Positions 51,175 to 60,919 are shown, counted from the stretch's first letter. The stretch: DNA of 64,000 bases from Eubacteriales bacterium (GCA_030625815.1 DAOUQF010000005.1:1-64000), one strand, 5' to 3'. The notes: generated by a model from the sequence alone, not told the origin. Translations and numbers: made by a program.

Positions 51175-51840
51175 CTAATATCCTGCAGCGTCGTTCTTTG
51201 TTCCCTCGACAATTGCAATGGAAGCACTGGCGCCAATTCTTGACGCGCCGGCTTCAATCATCTTCTCAACATCTTCTTTTGTTCGAACCCCGCCAGATGC
51301 TTTTACACCTAAATCCAGTCCAACAGTTTTTCTCATCAATGCAATATCTTCCGCAGTCGCGCCGCCTGTTGAAAAACCAGTGGATGTTTTCACAAAATCC
51401 GCACCGGCTCGCACAGCCGCTTCGCACGCCGCAATCTTTTCTTCATCTGTCAGCAAACACGTTTCAAGAATCACCTTCACCAATGCAGGCTTCGATGCTT
51501 CCACAACTGCATAAATATCAGCTTCAACCAGCTCAAGCTTGCCATCTTTCAATGCCCCTACATTAATAACCATATCCACTTCGTCGGCGCCCTTCTCTAC
51601 AGCAATTTTGGCTTCAAAAGCCTTCGCTTCCGTCATCATCGCGCCCAAAGGAAAACCAACAACCACGCAGGTTTTTACATCGCTGTCCGCCAATTGCTTG
51701 GCCACGAATTCCGCATGGCACGTATTGACGCAAACGGATGCAAAATCGTACGCCAAGGCCTCCTTGCATACGCGCTCAACCTCTGCGCGAGTGACATTCG
51801 CCTTTAAAATTGTGTGATCAATCATTTTATTCAACTTCAT
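51175..51840 (-). CDS. deoC: Deoxyribose-phosphate aldolase
   Basis: A 221-residue class I aldolase. Schiff-base Lys in [14 protein letters not shown], second Lys in [13 protein letters not shown], and [10 protein letters not shown] at the N-terminus. Cleaves deoxyribose-5-P to acetaldehyde and glyceraldehyde-3-P. Start MKLNKM follows AGGAGTAAGG. First enzyme gene after the LacI regulator. A phosphopentomutase gene is not in the window. Confidence 0.95.
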   Translation of the reverse strand: MKLNKMIDHTILKANVTRAEVERVCKEALAYDFASVCVNTCHAEFVAKQLADSDVKTCVVVGFPLGAMMTEAKAFEAKIAVEKGADEVDMVINVGALKDGKLELVEADIYAVVEASKPALVKVILETCLLTDEEKIAACEAAVRAGADFVKTSTGFSTGGATAEDIALMRKTVGLDLGVKASGGVRTKEDVEKMIEAGASRIGASASIAIVEGTKNDAAGY

Positions 51841-51873
51841 TTTCCTTACTCCTTTTCTCATCTGATTTCCGCT

Positions 51874-52890
51874 CTATTTTAGGTTTGCTTCCGAGCCCCT
51901 TAAGGAAAGGTCCGGTCGCAAAACCGTATGTGCCGTTTCTAGCTTTTCATTTTCCAACCTTCGAATCAATCGCTTCATGGACAACTCGCCCACTTCAACC
52001 GTGTGCGCATCCACCGTAGAACAATTCATGCCGATCAAATTCAAGGTTTCCAATTGATCGAAACCAATAAAGGCCAAATCCTGAGGAATCTTCATTCCCA
52101 ATTCACTCATGGCTCTCATCATACCCAAAACCATCTGGTTGCTGCTCACAAAAAGCGCCGATGGTCTTTTCTCTCTCAACAACATCTCTTTGGTTAAGTG
52201 ATAGGCTTTCTCATGACCGTAATCGCCGAAAAGAATATCTTCATCATAAGAAACCACTCCGCATTCCGCCATGGCGTCTTGAAATCCGCGAAGCCGTTCC
52301 ATCGCCGGTCTCGATGACAATTTGCCTGTCAGGATCCCGACTCGTTTATGTCCAGCTTTAATTAGTGCAATCGTGGCATCATGCGCGCCCTGATAATGAT
52401 CAATAAATACCCCGTCGAACTCGTCGTACTTGATATGTCCATCCAATAAAACAACGGGTATATGATGCGCCCGCATCCAGCGCAAATGCTCGAGACTCCT
52501 CTTCCCCTTCGCCGGGGTTGACACAATCAACAGACCCTCAATTCGCTGCTCCTGCAATGCCTGAAGCGCAAGCTGCTCTTTTTCATTATCCTCATCCGTA
52601 TCCACCAGCAGCAGCCGATATCCTTCCTCATCCGCCACCCGCGTTACCCCTTTGATCATTTCAGCAAAAAAAGGGTTGTTAATATCCGGTACGATCACCC
52701 CAATGGTGTTCGACCGTTTATTGGATAGGCTTCGTGCAATGGCACTCGGCGAATAATTCAGTTCCTCGATCACTGCCAATACACGCGTGCGCGTCTCTTC
52801 CTTCACATATCCCGAATCATTCAACACCCTTGATACCGTTGAGCGAGACACCTTCGCGGCTTTGGCAATATCCTTAATTGTTGCTGGCAT
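51874..52890 (-). CDS. LacI family regulator of the deo operon
   Basis: A 338-residue LacI-type repressor: HTH ATIKDIAKAAKVSRSTVSRVLNDSGYV (2-28), hinge SPSAIARSLSNKRSNTIGVIVPDI, and a periplasmic-binding-like effector domain. GGAGG is 5 bases before the chosen ATG. First gene of the deoC-cdd-pdp operon; AAACGTT half-palindromes at its ribosome site and at the promoter suggest autoregulation. The effector is probably a nucleoside or pentose phosphate. Confidence 0.92.
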   Translation of the reverse strand: MPATIKDIAKAAKVSRSTVSRVLNDSGYVKEETRTRVLAVIEELNYSPSAIARSLSNKRSNTIGVIVPDINNPFFAEMIKGVTRVADEEGYRLLLVDTDEDNEKEQLALQALQEQRIEGLLIVSTPAKGKRSLEHLRWMRAHHIPVVLLDGHIKYDEFDGVFIDHYQGAHDATIALIKAGHKRVGILTGKLSSRPAMERLRGFQDAMAECGVVSYDEDILFGDYGHEKAYHLTKEMLLREKRPSALFVSSNQMVLGMMRAMSELGMKIPQDLAFIGFDQLETLNLIGMNCSTVDAHTVEVGELSMKRLIRRLENEKLETAHTVLRPDLSLRGSEANLK

Positions 52891-52897
52891 ACTGTCC

Positions 52898-52911
52898 TCC
52901 AAACGTTTTCC
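52898..52911. promoter_or_regulatory. LacI-type operator at the ribosome site
   Basis: GAAAACGTTTGG (minus strand) directly precedes the GGAGG of the regulator gene. Confidence 0.55.
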
Positions 52912-52926
52912 TTACAAGGTTTCTAG

Positions 52927-52953
52927 GCCTCCGGGCGCCTTGCGCCCGGGGGC
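52927..52953. other. Very GC-rich leader hairpin
   Basis: CCGGGCGC / GCGCCCGG with flanking pairs, about 12 bp, in the deo operon leader. No T-run follows on the minus strand. Confidence 0.6.
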
Positions 52954-53006
52954 ATAGAAGGAGTAATGAAAATTTGAAATACCGGCGTTGTGGGACCGGT
53001 TCCATA

Positions 53007-53043
53007 ATTATATCTTACTTCCTTTTAAATTGCAAACGTTCGC
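53007..53043 (-). promoter_or_regulatory. Promoter and operator of the deo operon
   Basis: TTGCAA, 17-base spacer, TATAAT. GCGAACGTTTGCAA overlaps the -35, sharing AACGTTT with the site at 52901. Confidence 0.8.
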
Positions 53044-53153
53044 TTCTTAACAAAAAATTTAATCAAAACTTCATCTTGTTTTTATATCCCGTTCAGGTTT
53101 CTCTCCTATACTAGAGTCATAGAAAGAAAAAAACGTAATCTAGGAGGATTATC

Positions 53154-53366
53154 ATGATAGAATTATTAATCGGCGCATTGATCTTTTTTGTTGTATTGAA
53201 GGTGTTATTTTCTTTAGGCTTCGGACTGTTGCGGGCTGGAATCGCCCTGGTAGGATTTATCCTGCTCTTCTTGTTGCTTCCCATCGGATTGGGCTTATTG
53301 CTTCCCATCGTCATAGTAGGCGGGGTATTCTACCTGCTCTTTGCACTTCTGAGCGCCATTTTCTAA
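53154..53366 (+). CDS. Small hydrophobic membrane protein
   Basis: A 70-residue protein that is almost all hydrophobic, with about three membrane spans and G-L-rich stretches (GFILLFLLLPIGLGLLLP). TAGGAGG precedes the ATG, a promoter-like region and a terminator bracket it, so it is a real single-gene unit. No family recognised. Confidence 0.75.
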   Translation: MIELLIGALIFFVVLKVLFSLGFGLLRAGIALVGFILLFLLLPIGLGLLLPIVIVGGVFYLLFALLSAIF

Positions 53367-53389
53367 AACCCGAATACAGTTAAATCCCA

Positions 53390-53420
53390 ACGTCCGCTTT
53401 TCCGGTCGCTGGGATTTTTT
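53390..53420 (+). terminator. Terminator after the small membrane protein gene
   Basis: AAATCCCA...TGGGATTT followed by T-run. Confidence 0.8.
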
Positions 53421-53515
53421 CATCTTCTTTTCTCCTTGTTTTCCCTTATTGGTTTGTAACATCTGTAATTTACCAACGGGGTATGGAGGAACTTCGGTAC
53501 AATTGTGTAAATTTC

Positions 53516-53545
53516 ATAAAAAAGGGCTGATCAGATCAGCCCCTC
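53516..53545 (-). terminator. Terminator of the riboflavin operon
   Basis: GGGCTGATC / GATCAGCCC followed by TTTTTT on the minus strand. Confidence 0.85.
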
Positions 53546-53569
53546 GATTTACTTATAAGATTCCTTCAT

Positions 53570-54034
53570 TTATTGAAATGCGCGATTCAAATTCGCCATC
53601 TCAATGGCCGCAACCGCCGCTTCAAAGCCCTTGTTGCCGGATTTTAATCCCGCGCGATTCGCCGCCTGATCGATGGTATCCACCGTTAATACCCCAAAAA
53701 TCACCGGCATCTCGAATTCCAAATTCAACATCGCAACGCCCTTGGTGACTTCCCCGGATACATATTCAAAATGCGGCGTCTCGCCACGAATCACGGCACC
53801 CAATGCGATAATCGCGTCGAAACGACCCGACTTTGCCATGCGCTTTGCCATCAAGGGAATCTCAAAGGCGCCTGGCACCCGCACCAATTCAACATCATCT
53901 TCATTTCCGCCGTGGCGTTTGATGGCATCCATCGCGCCACCCAATAATCGCTCCCCAATCATATCGTTGAAACGAGCCACAACAATTCCAATCTTTACTC
54001 CCTCTGCCGTTAAATTACCTTCCCAGATTTTCAC
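53570..54034 (-). CDS. ribH: 6,7-dimethyl-8-ribityllumazine synthase
   Basis: A 154-residue lumazine synthase that condenses 3,4-dihydroxy-2-butanone-4-P with the ribityl pyrimidine. [33 protein letters not shown] (active-site His) and [17 protein letters not shown] are conserved. Overlaps ribBA by 4 bases; last gene of ribD-ribE-ribBA-ribH. Confidence 0.96.
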   Translation of the reverse strand: MKIWEGNLTAEGVKIGIVVARFNDMIGERLLGGAMDAIKRHGGNEDDVELVRVPGAFEIPLMAKRMAKSGRFDAIIALGAVIRGETPHFEYVSGEVTKGVAMLNLEFEMPVIFGVLTVDTIDQAANRAGLKSGNKGFEAAVAAIEMANLNRAFQ

Positions 54035-55239
54035 GCCATTTCCTCCTTCATGTGTAAAATGTGACCCATGCGATCACGTTTCGTTGCCAAGTATTTTTGA
54101 TTCTGCGCCTGATCGAAGCCTTCAATCTTCACGCGCTCACATACTTTCACGCCCTCGATGACCATTCCGTCGATCTTCTCTGGATTATTGGTCATCAAGC
54201 GAATCTCTGTGGCTCCCAAGTCCTTGAGAATCTGAGCGCCAACCCAATAGTCCCGCAAATCCTCATCGAATCCCAGGGCTAGGTTCGCGTCCACCGTATC
54301 CAAGCCTTGATCCTGAAGGGCATAGGCGCGCACCTTGTTTTTCAAGCCGATACCTCGCCCCTCTTGACGCAAGTAGACAAGAATTCCTTCGCCTTCCGCT
54401 TCTATCTGCGTCAGCGCGCGGGCCAATTGATCGCCGCAGTCGCAGCGCAAGGAACCAAAGGCATCTCCCGTCAGACATTCCGAATGCACCCGAACCAGCG
54501 GTGTTTTACCAGAAAAATCATTCCCCTTCACCAGGGCGACATGATCCTCCCCAGTGCGGGGATCCACGAAGCTGATCATGGTGAATGTGCCGTATTTCGT
54601 CGGCATATGGGCTTCCGAGACGCGGATAATCTTTTGCTCCGTCTTCGCCCGGTAAGCGATCAAGTCGGCAATGGTGACAAGAAGCAAATCATGCTTCTTC
54701 GCGAATTCCACCAAGTCCGGCAATCGCGCCATGGTGCCGTCATCCTTCATAATCTCGCAAATCACGCCGGCCGGCATAAGTCCCGCCAAACGAGCGAAGT
54801 CAACAGCCGCTTCCGTATGGCCGTCCCGTTCCAGTACCCCGCCGTTTTTTGCCCGCAGAGGAAATATATGTCCAGGTCGTGTGAAATCTGTGAAAACAGC
54901 TGTTGGATCTGCCAAACGCTGGAGGGTTCTCGCCCGCTCCATAGCTGAAATTCCCGTTGCCGATGTCCGATCATCTACGCTTACCGTAAAGGCCGTCTCT
55001 TTTGGATCCGTGCTATTGGTGACCATTTGTGGAATCTCCAGCTCCGCCAAGCGCTTCGCTTCCATCGGTGCACAGATCAAACCACGCCCCCAGGTTGCCA
55101 TAAAATTAATGTCTTCTGTTGTGACCTTGTCCATGGCCATCAACAAATCGCCTTCATTCTCTCGATTCTCATCGTCCACGACGACCAGCATTTTTCCTTC
55201 TGCGATTGCTTGAATCGCATCTTCAATCTTTGCAAACAT
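54031..55239 (-). CDS. ribBA: Bifunctional DHBP synthase / GTP cyclohydrolase II
   Basis: A 402-residue fusion. RibB half (1-200): [47 protein letters not shown]. RibA half (205-402): [24 protein letters not shown] with three zinc Cys, QEGRGIGL, and the NNPEKI loop. It makes both precursors of lumazine. 12 bases after ribE. Confidence 0.96.
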   Translation of the reverse strand: MFAKIEDAIQAIAEGKMLVVVDDENRENEGDLLMAMDKVTTEDINFMATWGRGLICAPMEAKRLAELEIPQMVTNSTDPKETAFTVSVDDRTSATGISAMERARTLQRLADPTAVFTDFTRPGHIFPLRAKNGGVLERDGHTEAAVDFARLAGLMPAGVICEIMKDDGTMARLPDLVEFAKKHDLLLVTIADLIAYRAKTEQKIIRVSEAHMPTKYGTFTMISFVDPRTGEDHVALVKGNDFSGKTPLVRVHSECLTGDAFGSLRCDCGDQLARALTQIEAEGEGILVYLRQEGRGIGLKNKVRAYALQDQGLDTVDANLALGFDEDLRDYWVGAQILKDLGATEIRLMTNNPEKIDGMVIEGVKVCERVKIEGFDQAQNQKYLATKRDRMGHILHMKEEMA

Positions 55240-55251
55240 ATTTTTTCCTCC

Positions 55252-55887
55252 TTATGATTTCCGTAGAAATGTACCCCAATCCATTTTGTCTTCCGACGCA
55301 TTTTGATTCGTAAACTGAAAGATATATTTTCCAATCATATCGGTTTCCAGATTAACCTGATCTCCAATACGAATATTTCCCAAAGTGGTTTCCGATCTCG
55401 TATGCCCCACCAACGAAACCCAAAAAGACGTCAGCGTACACGATACGATGGTCAAACTGATGCCCTGGATCGTAACGGATCCCTTTTCGATCAGCATCTT
55501 GCCTGCCGACTCGTCAATGAAGACCTCCACCAGGATCGCGTTTCCTTCCGGGCGCATCGTTAAAATTATTCCAATCGAATCCACATGCCCCGATACCAGA
55601 TGACCGCCCAAACGATCAGCCAACCGAAGTGCCGGCTCCAGATTCAAAAAAGAACCAGGTTTTAAAGCTGCAAAGGCAGTTCGCCGCATGGTTTCCGGCA
55701 TCACATCGGCACAAAAACCTTGATCCGAAAAATCGGAAATGGTCAGACAAACCCCATTGGTTGCAATGCTGTCGCCCAACTGGCTGATTGCTTTCAGCTT
55801 CGGTGCTGTAATCCATAACCGAATACCGTTTTGTTTGTTTTCGATTCGGTCAAGCTTTCCAATTTCCTGAATAATTCCTGTAAACAC
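55252..55887 (-). CDS. ribE: Riboflavin synthase alpha chain
   Basis: A 211-residue two-repeat enzyme: MFTGIIQEIGKLDRIE at the N-terminus, VCLTISDF, LGGHLVSGHVDSIG, and the second repeat GSVTIQGISLTIVS. Dismutates two lumazines to riboflavin. Its ATG follows the ribD stop directly (no gap). Confidence 0.95.
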   Translation of the reverse strand: MFTGIIQEIGKLDRIENKQNGIRLWITAPKLKAISQLGDSIATNGVCLTISDFSDQGFCADVMPETMRRTAFAALKPGSFLNLEPALRLADRLGGHLVSGHVDSIGIILTMRPEGNAILVEVFIDESAGKMLIEKGSVTIQGISLTIVSCTLTSFWVSLVGHTRSETTLGNIRIGDQVNLETDMIGKYIFQFTNQNASEDKMDWGTFLRKS

Positions 55888-56973
55888 TTACCTCACCCTC
55901 CCTCGGATCATCAGATCGAGGCCGATCGGCCTGATCTCCGTAAATTCCAAGTTCAAACAGTTTGCTAATATCGAAATGCCCGGTCCCTCGACCGCCGTCT
56001 TGGCATTCTCGCCACCAACGATCTTTGGCGCCATAAAAAGTAGAACTTCCTGTACCAACCCGGCTTCCAGCATGGCTGCGTTCAATCCGCCGCCGCTTTC
56101 CAAAAGAACACTCGCAATATTTTTCCGTCCCAATTTCTCGAACAAATCCTTTAGATCCAAATGACCGTCAACTTCGTTCACAGCCAAAATCTCCACATGG
56201 GAGGCGATTGCCTCCTGCTTCAAATCAGGCATCGCCTGTTCGCCAACCGCCCATATCGTCTTTGCTTCTCCGTTTACCAGCAGATGATGGGTTCTTGGCA
56301 GCTCTCCCCGCTTGTCCAAAACGATGCGAATCGGTTGAGCGATTTCCCCCTCCAGCCGAGCTGTCAGTCTCGGATTGTCAGCAAGGGCTGTTCCCTTTCC
56401 GACGAGAATCGCATCCAACTCATGGCGCATGCGATGCACCTGCTTTCTGGATGCCTCGCCTGTAATCCATTGGGAATCGCCCGTTGCCGTGCCCGTCTTT
56501 CCATCCATGGTCACCGCCGTTTTCATGATGCAATAGGGTGTTCCATGGGTGATGAAGTGAAGAAAACTTCGATTCAACGCACTCGCTTCCTTCTCCATCA
56601 GACCGACTTCCACTTCGATGCCCGCCTCGCGAATCCGTTCGATCCCCCGGCCCGCCACCTTTGGATTTGGATCTTCCATAGCGACCACAACCCGAGCCAG
56701 CTTGTGGCAAATAATCGCATCGGCACAGGGCGGTGTCTTCCCGTAATGGGAACAGGGCTCCAGGTTTACATACAGGGTCGCTCCCTTGGCTTGCTCTCCA
56801 GCAATGGCCAAGGCGACCGCTTCCGCGTGGGGACCGCCGAACTTCTTATGCCACCCTTCCGCTATCACTTCTCCGTCTTTTACAAGTACCGCACCGACTA
56901 AGGGGTTAGGCGATACCCAACCTTTTCCCAACTCTGCCAGTTCCAATGCCCGCTTCATCCAATGCTGATCCAT
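55888..56973 (-). CDS. ribD: Bifunctional pyrimidine deaminase/reductase
   Basis: A 361-residue fusion. Deaminase (1-145): GGPHAEAVAL and EPCSHYGKTPPCADAI bind zinc. Reductase (150-361): MKTAVTMDGKTGTATGDSQWITG and SVLLESGGGLNAAML. First gene of the riboflavin operon, under FMN riboswitch control. GGGAGGAAATC precedes the ATG. Confidence 0.95.
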   Translation of the reverse strand: MDQHWMKRALELAELGKGWVSPNPLVGAVLVKDGEVIAEGWHKKFGGPHAEAVALAIAGEQAKGATLYVNLEPCSHYGKTPPCADAIICHKLARVVVAMEDPNPKVAGRGIERIREAGIEVEVGLMEKEASALNRSFLHFITHGTPYCIMKTAVTMDGKTGTATGDSQWITGEASRKQVHRMRHELDAILVGKGTALADNPRLTARLEGEIAQPIRIVLDKRGELPRTHHLLVNGEAKTIWAVGEQAMPDLKQEAIASHVEILAVNEVDGHLDLKDLFEKLGRKNIASVLLESGGGLNAAMLEAGLVQEVLLFMAPKIVGGENAKTAVEGPGISILANCLNLEFTEIRPIGLDLMIRGRVR

Positions 56974-56986
56974 GATTTCCTCCCAA

Positions 56987-57020
56987 TAAAAAAAGCCCTG
57001 AACAATAAAGTTCAGGGCAA
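56987..57020 (-). terminator. Expression-platform terminator of the FMN riboswitch
   Basis: GCCCTGAAC / GTTCAGGGC then TTTTTTT on the minus strand, just upstream of ribD. Confidence 0.9.
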
Positions 57021-57079
57021 ATCACCATAATCCTCGTCAAAATTTTGACAATTTCACGCATGCTTCGAATACAAACGTG

Positions 57080-57190
57080 ATTTCTTCTTCCATCCAGACT
57101 GTACTGTCGGTTCTGGAATTACACCAGATCAGCTTTCGCTCGCGGACTATCACCGCCGGTCGGGAATTTCACCCTGCCCTGAAGAATATT
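57080..57190 (-). promoter_or_regulatory. FMN riboswitch (RFN element)
   Basis: On the minus strand the conserved pieces appear in order: CAGGGCAGGGTGAAATTCCC, GACCGGCGGTGATAGTCC, GCGAGCGAAAGC, TTCCAGAACCGACAGT and AGTCTGGATGGAAGAAG. FMN binding should favour the terminator that follows and shut off ribDE(BA)H. Confidence 0.95.
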
Positions 57191-57239
57191 CAATTCACTA
57201 AAACCAGTATATATTGTTTGACATCAAACTGTCAACGGG

Positions 57240-57947
57240 TTATTTCAATTTCACCCAATGCACTTTCCGTTCCTCTTCAAAACCCAATTTTTTCGCCAAT
57301 CGAATAGAGGAAAAATTCTCCTCTTCGATATGCACAAAGGGAATCTTCCCTACGCGCTTCACTCGACGAATCATCTCACACGTCAGTGCAATGGCATAGC
57401 CGCGATTACGGTATTCCGGCAACACATGCAAGAATCCAATGGCTCCGTCATCATGGGTCATTACCCAGGCAACCAGGAGACCGTCTTGTCGAATGCCAAT
57501 AGCGGGTCCTTTTTGAATCATTTCACGGATATACAAGGTTGACGTATAAGTAGCATACTTGCCACTGCGAAAAATCCAATCTGCATCCTCGATGGACAAA
57601 GGAGTAATCGGCGCATCGATAATAGGAATTTTTTTGGATTCCGGATAAGAAAACTTAATGCAGGATAATTTCCAATCCAAGGCTCCTTCCGCCTCAACCA
57701 TCGGTACCATCCAGTCTTCCAGAATCGCAAAATACTTCTCATTGTTCAGCTCCCCCAAAAGACTCTGAAACTCGTCCTTTGAATTGCTGCTGATATAATT
57801 CCAATCGTGATCGCTCTTCCCGCGCACACGGATGGTATCGCCCACTTGATCCACCCGATCAACTGGGTAAGATTCAATAAAATTAATGACATTGATATTC
57901 TTTTTTTCATCTCGTTTCAGTTTTCGCACCAATTCTTTTTGATTCAT
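57240..57947 (-). CDS. GNAT family N-acetyltransferase (FR47-like)
   Basis: A 235-residue protein whose C-terminal GNAT core has VAWVMTHDDGAIGFLHVLPEYRNRGYA (acetyl-CoA loop RNRGYA) and VHIEEENFSSIRLAKKLGFEEE. The N-terminal half matches its neighbour at 58123, so they are paralogues. AAGGAGGGG precedes the ATG. Substrate unknown. Confidence 0.85.
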   Translation of the reverse strand: MNQKELVRKLKRDEKKNINVINFIESYPVDRVDQVGDTIRVRGKSDHDWNYISSNSKDEFQSLLGELNNEKYFAILEDWMVPMVEAEGALDWKLSCIKFSYPESKKIPIIDAPITPLSIEDADWIFRSGKYATYTSTLYIREMIQKGPAIGIRQDGLLVAWVMTHDDGAIGFLHVLPEYRNRGYAIALTCEMIRRVKRVGKIPFVHIEEENFSSIRLAKKLGFEEERKVHWVKLK

Positions 57948-58122
57948 AGCGACCCCTCCTTTTTTATAGTTTACCATAGTTTCTCTTCTTGTCCGCAATC
58001 AAATCCTACTCTATACTGAAAACAGATGATTATACCAATCCACAACACGATATTATTATGCAGCAATTAAAAAAGGATAATGCTCACGCCTTAGCTGCGT
58101 GTTCATTATACAAGGTGATTTG

Positions 58123-58863
58123 ATGAAAAATTTCCAATGTGAAGCGATCGATTTTACGAACCTATTTGCAGAACATCCCCTTGGGACTCTCTCCATCCAA
58201 ACTATCCTGAAAAACAAATCCAAACTCCTATGCTATGCGGATTCAGCAGAAAATCCAAAGGGTGTTTTGGTTCAAAGCGGTTATCTGCACTACGTCTTTG
58301 CTGAGAATACCGCATTTATCGATGAAATTGCAACGCATTTCCAAGCGCCGGGCGACTATGGCTTTGCAGGAATCCCACGAGAGATCGCAACGGTGCTTTG
58401 CGATCAATTCGAAGTGGAATGGTCCAACCCCTGCACCTCCTATCGGCTCAACCTTCAGGCCTATCATCCCGAAAGACAGGTCCATCCGACAAGACCCTTG
58501 AGGCTCGAGGACGCAGAATTGGTGGATCGCCATTATCCCTACACCGGGGATCACACCTTGAAGATGATCAAAGAAGATATCGAACTTCGTCCGTCTGCCG
58601 CAGTTTTTATCGATGGTAACCCCGTCACTTGGGCGCTTCAGCACCCGGACGGCACCATCGGTATGATGCATACCTTGAAAGAACATCGAAACAAAGGCTT
58701 TGCAAGAGACACCACGTTTGGAATGATCAAAACGGTCTTGGAACGGGATGAAATCCCCGTTGTGCAGATCTCTGAAACCAACGAAGCCTCCAAGGCACTC
58801 GCCAAATCCTGCGGATTTTTCCCCTTCGGAACTGCCGATTGGTTCGGAATTATCAGCAAATAG
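58123..58863 (+). CDS. GNAT family N-acetyltransferase (FR47-like) paralogue
   Basis: A 246-residue protein with VTWALQHPDGTIGMMHTLKEHRNKGFARD (CoA loop) and ISETNEASKALAKSCGFFPFG, similar in order and spacing to the divergent gene at 57240. AAGGTGA precedes the chosen ATG. The pair probably arose by duplication and inversion. Substrate unknown. Confidence 0.83.
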   Translation: MKNFQCEAIDFTNLFAEHPLGTLSIQTILKNKSKLLCYADSAENPKGVLVQSGYLHYVFAENTAFIDEIATHFQAPGDYGFAGIPREIATVLCDQFEVEWSNPCTSYRLNLQAYHPERQVHPTRPLRLEDAELVDRHYPYTGDHTLKMIKEDIELRPSAAVFIDGNPVTWALQHPDGTIGMMHTLKEHRNKGFARDTTFGMIKTVLERDEIPVVQISETNEASKALAKSCGFFPFGTADWFGIISK

Positions 58864-58969
58864 CCAAATAATCGCAGACTTAGCCAACAAATTGAATGAT
58901 CTTTTTCTACATCCCCCTTCCACTTGGGATACCATAAAGATAAGAAGATGAATCAGTCTGGAGGTTGTT

Positions 58970-60118
58970 ATGAAATTTCAGTCAAAAACAGAAATCCATT
59001 ATGGACAAAATTCCATTGATTATATGAAAACACTCAACGCAAAGTTCGCCTTTGTCGTTGCCGATCAATTGATGGTGAAACTCAAACTGGTAAAAAAGGT
59101 AACGGATCTTCTAGATCAGCAATCCATTCCCTATGAGGTTTTTGATTCCATAGAACCGAATCCATCCCTGGAAACCGTGCGGAAAGGCTTGGATCGAATT
59201 ATCAAAACCAAACCCGATTTGTTGGTTGCAGTTGGTGGCGGTTCTGTAATCGATGCAGCCAAAGCAATTATGTATTTCTGCATCAAAACCAAAGAAAAGC
59301 TGATCGAAACCGATGCCATTCGAAAACCTTGGTTTGTAGCCATCCCCACTACCAGCGGAACCGGCTCCGAAGTTACCGCGTTCTCTGTGGTGACGGATAC
59401 ACAGCGTCATATCAAAATTCCACTGGTCAATACCATGATGATTCCCGATGCCGCGATCCTGGATCCGGAATTCACCAGAACAGTACCGCCTTTTGTAACG
59501 GCGGATACGGGTATGGATGTCTTGGTTCACGCCATTGAAACCTATGTCTCCAAGGAGACCTCGGATTTTACAGACATCTACGCAAAGAAGGCAATCAAAG
59601 AGGTCTTCACCTATTTGGTTCGCGCCTATAAAAACGGAAACGATATGGAAGCCAGACAAAAGATGCAGGAAGCCTCCTGCATGGCGGGCATAGGCTTCAC
59701 CAATGCGGGCTTGGGCGTCAACCATAGCTTGGCTCATGCCGTCGGAGGACTGTTTAAGGTTTCCCACGGACGGGCCAACGCGATTCTCTTGCCGACTATC
59801 ATTGCCTATAATGCCAGACTGGGCAACACCTTGCACTCCGTCGCAAAGCGATATGCAAACCTTGCGCATGAGTTGGGCTTTCCCGCCTCCACCGATGAGG
59901 AAGGCGTGCGAAGCTTAATCGCCGCAGTCAAGTTCCTCAATCAGGAACTGGGAATTCCAAGTAGCTTTAAAGCTCATGGAATCGATCCGCAAGACTATCG
60001 CAACCAGATCGATACCATGGCAAAGAATGCGATGGCAGACACCTGCACCCCGTCGAATCCAAGAAAGCCAGCCCTCGAAGAGATAAAATCACTCTTCGAA
60101 ACTGTATATAAGCCATAA
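58970..60118 (+). CDS. Iron-containing alcohol dehydrogenase
   Basis: A 382-residue group III alcohol dehydrogenase. NAD site VGGGSVIDAAKAIMYF (about 85-100); PTTSGTGSEVTAFSVV; metal ligands in DTGMDVLVHAIETYVS and NHSLAHAVGGLFKVSHGRAN. It resembles PduQ/EutG-like primary alcohol dehydrogenases, but no microcompartment genes are near. GGAGG precedes the ATG. Likely reduces an aldehyde (for example acetaldehyde from DeoC) with NADH; that link is inference. Confidence 0.9.
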   Translation: MKFQSKTEIHYGQNSIDYMKTLNAKFAFVVADQLMVKLKLVKKVTDLLDQQSIPYEVFDSIEPNPSLETVRKGLDRIIKTKPDLLVAVGGGSVIDAAKAIMYFCIKTKEKLIETDAIRKPWFVAIPTTSGTGSEVTAFSVVTDTQRHIKIPLVNTMMIPDAAILDPEFTRTVPPFVTADTGMDVLVHAIETYVSKETSDFTDIYAKKAIKEVFTYLVRAYKNGNDMEARQKMQEASCMAGIGFTNAGLGVNHSLAHAVGGLFKVSHGRANAILLPTIIAYNARLGNTLHSVAKRYANLAHELGFPASTDEEGVRSLIAAVKFLNQELGIPSSFKAHGIDPQDYRNQIDTMAKNAMADTCTPSNPRKPALEEIKSLFETVYKP

Positions 60119-60130
60119 ACCCCTAACCAG

Positions 60131-60168
60131 AAAAATCGCTTCGACAAACTCGTCGAAGCGATTTTTTT
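60131..60168. terminator. Bidirectional terminator
   Basis: AAAAATCGCTTCGAC pairs with GTCGAAGCGATTTTT. Shared by the dehydrogenase and the convergent Crp/Fnr gene. Confidence 0.9.
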
Positions 60169-60844
60169 ACTCTTCCATCGTATCCAATACCTGTTGATAT
60201 TCAGCTCGATCAATCTCAATTTTCCCTTTTGCCACACGGATCAATTTATTCTGCTTTAAATCATCCACGCCCCGCTGCACACTTCGCAAACTAATCCCCA
60301 AGCTATCGGCAATTTGCTGCCGTGTTTGATTGATCCGCAAATTCTCCCGATCCGCTTCCGCATACTCTTTCAATAAAAACTTCTTCAAAAGATAAATGCT
60401 TGGAAAATAGATTCGCTCCCCCGCTCTCGATGAAGCGGCATGAAGACGCCTAGCCAATACTTTCAGCAGAATAATGGCTGCATGGGGATCATTCTGAATC
60501 CATTCCCAAAAATCCTCCGTCGTCACACGCAAGAACCGACACGCAGTCTTGGTTCTCACCGTCGCGGCTGACTCTGTCTCACCCGCCAACACTTCCTGTT
60601 CCCCAATCAATTGAAATCCCTTGGCTTTCCCAAAGACGTACAGGTACCCTTCCTTGAATTCCGCCAGCACATCGCATTCCCCTTCACAGAGAATATAAAC
60701 ATGCTTCATGGTTTCAGCCTTATGAAGAATATTGACATTGGGCGGAACATGCTTGATGCGGCATCGTTCCACAATCTCTTCCGGCATATCGCGAAGCAAA
60801 TCCTGCAGTTCCACCGATTCTTCTTTGATTTCATCAATCCGCAT
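60167..60844 (-). CDS. Crp/Fnr family regulator, paralogue of the one at 31830
   Basis: A 225-residue protein with the same length and layout as the sulfatase-island regulator; its HTH RQQIADSLGISLRSVQRGVDDLKQNKLI is close to RQTIADKLGVSLRSVERGISQLKEKELI, so DNA targets may overlap. Sensor domain about 25-130. GGAGGGCGG precedes the chosen ATG. It lies near deoD, whose promoter has a TGCCACGTGACA dyad. Confidence 0.88.
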   Translation of the reverse strand: MRIDEIKEESVELQDLLRDMPEEIVERCRIKHVPPNVNILHKAETMKHVYILCEGECDVLAEFKEGYLYVFGKAKGFQLIGEQEVLAGETESAATVRTKTACRFLRVTTEDFWEWIQNDPHAAIILLKVLARRLHAASSRAGERIYFPSIYLLKKFLLKEYAEADRENLRINQTRQQIADSLGISLRSVQRGVDDLKQNKLIRVAKGKIEIDRAEYQQVLDTMEE

Positions 60845-60919
60845 GTGTCCGCCCTCCATTCCATCAATCGAATAAACGCCTTGTATTTTCATTGTGGTCG
60901 AAGGGCACCGTTCTGTCAA

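Noticed and set aside
54307-54948. 213-residue plus-strand frame
   Set aside because: Antisense shadow of ribBA; no recognisable domain.
56161-56901. 246-residue plus-strand frame
   Set aside because: Antisense to ribD, whose catalytic motifs are intact.
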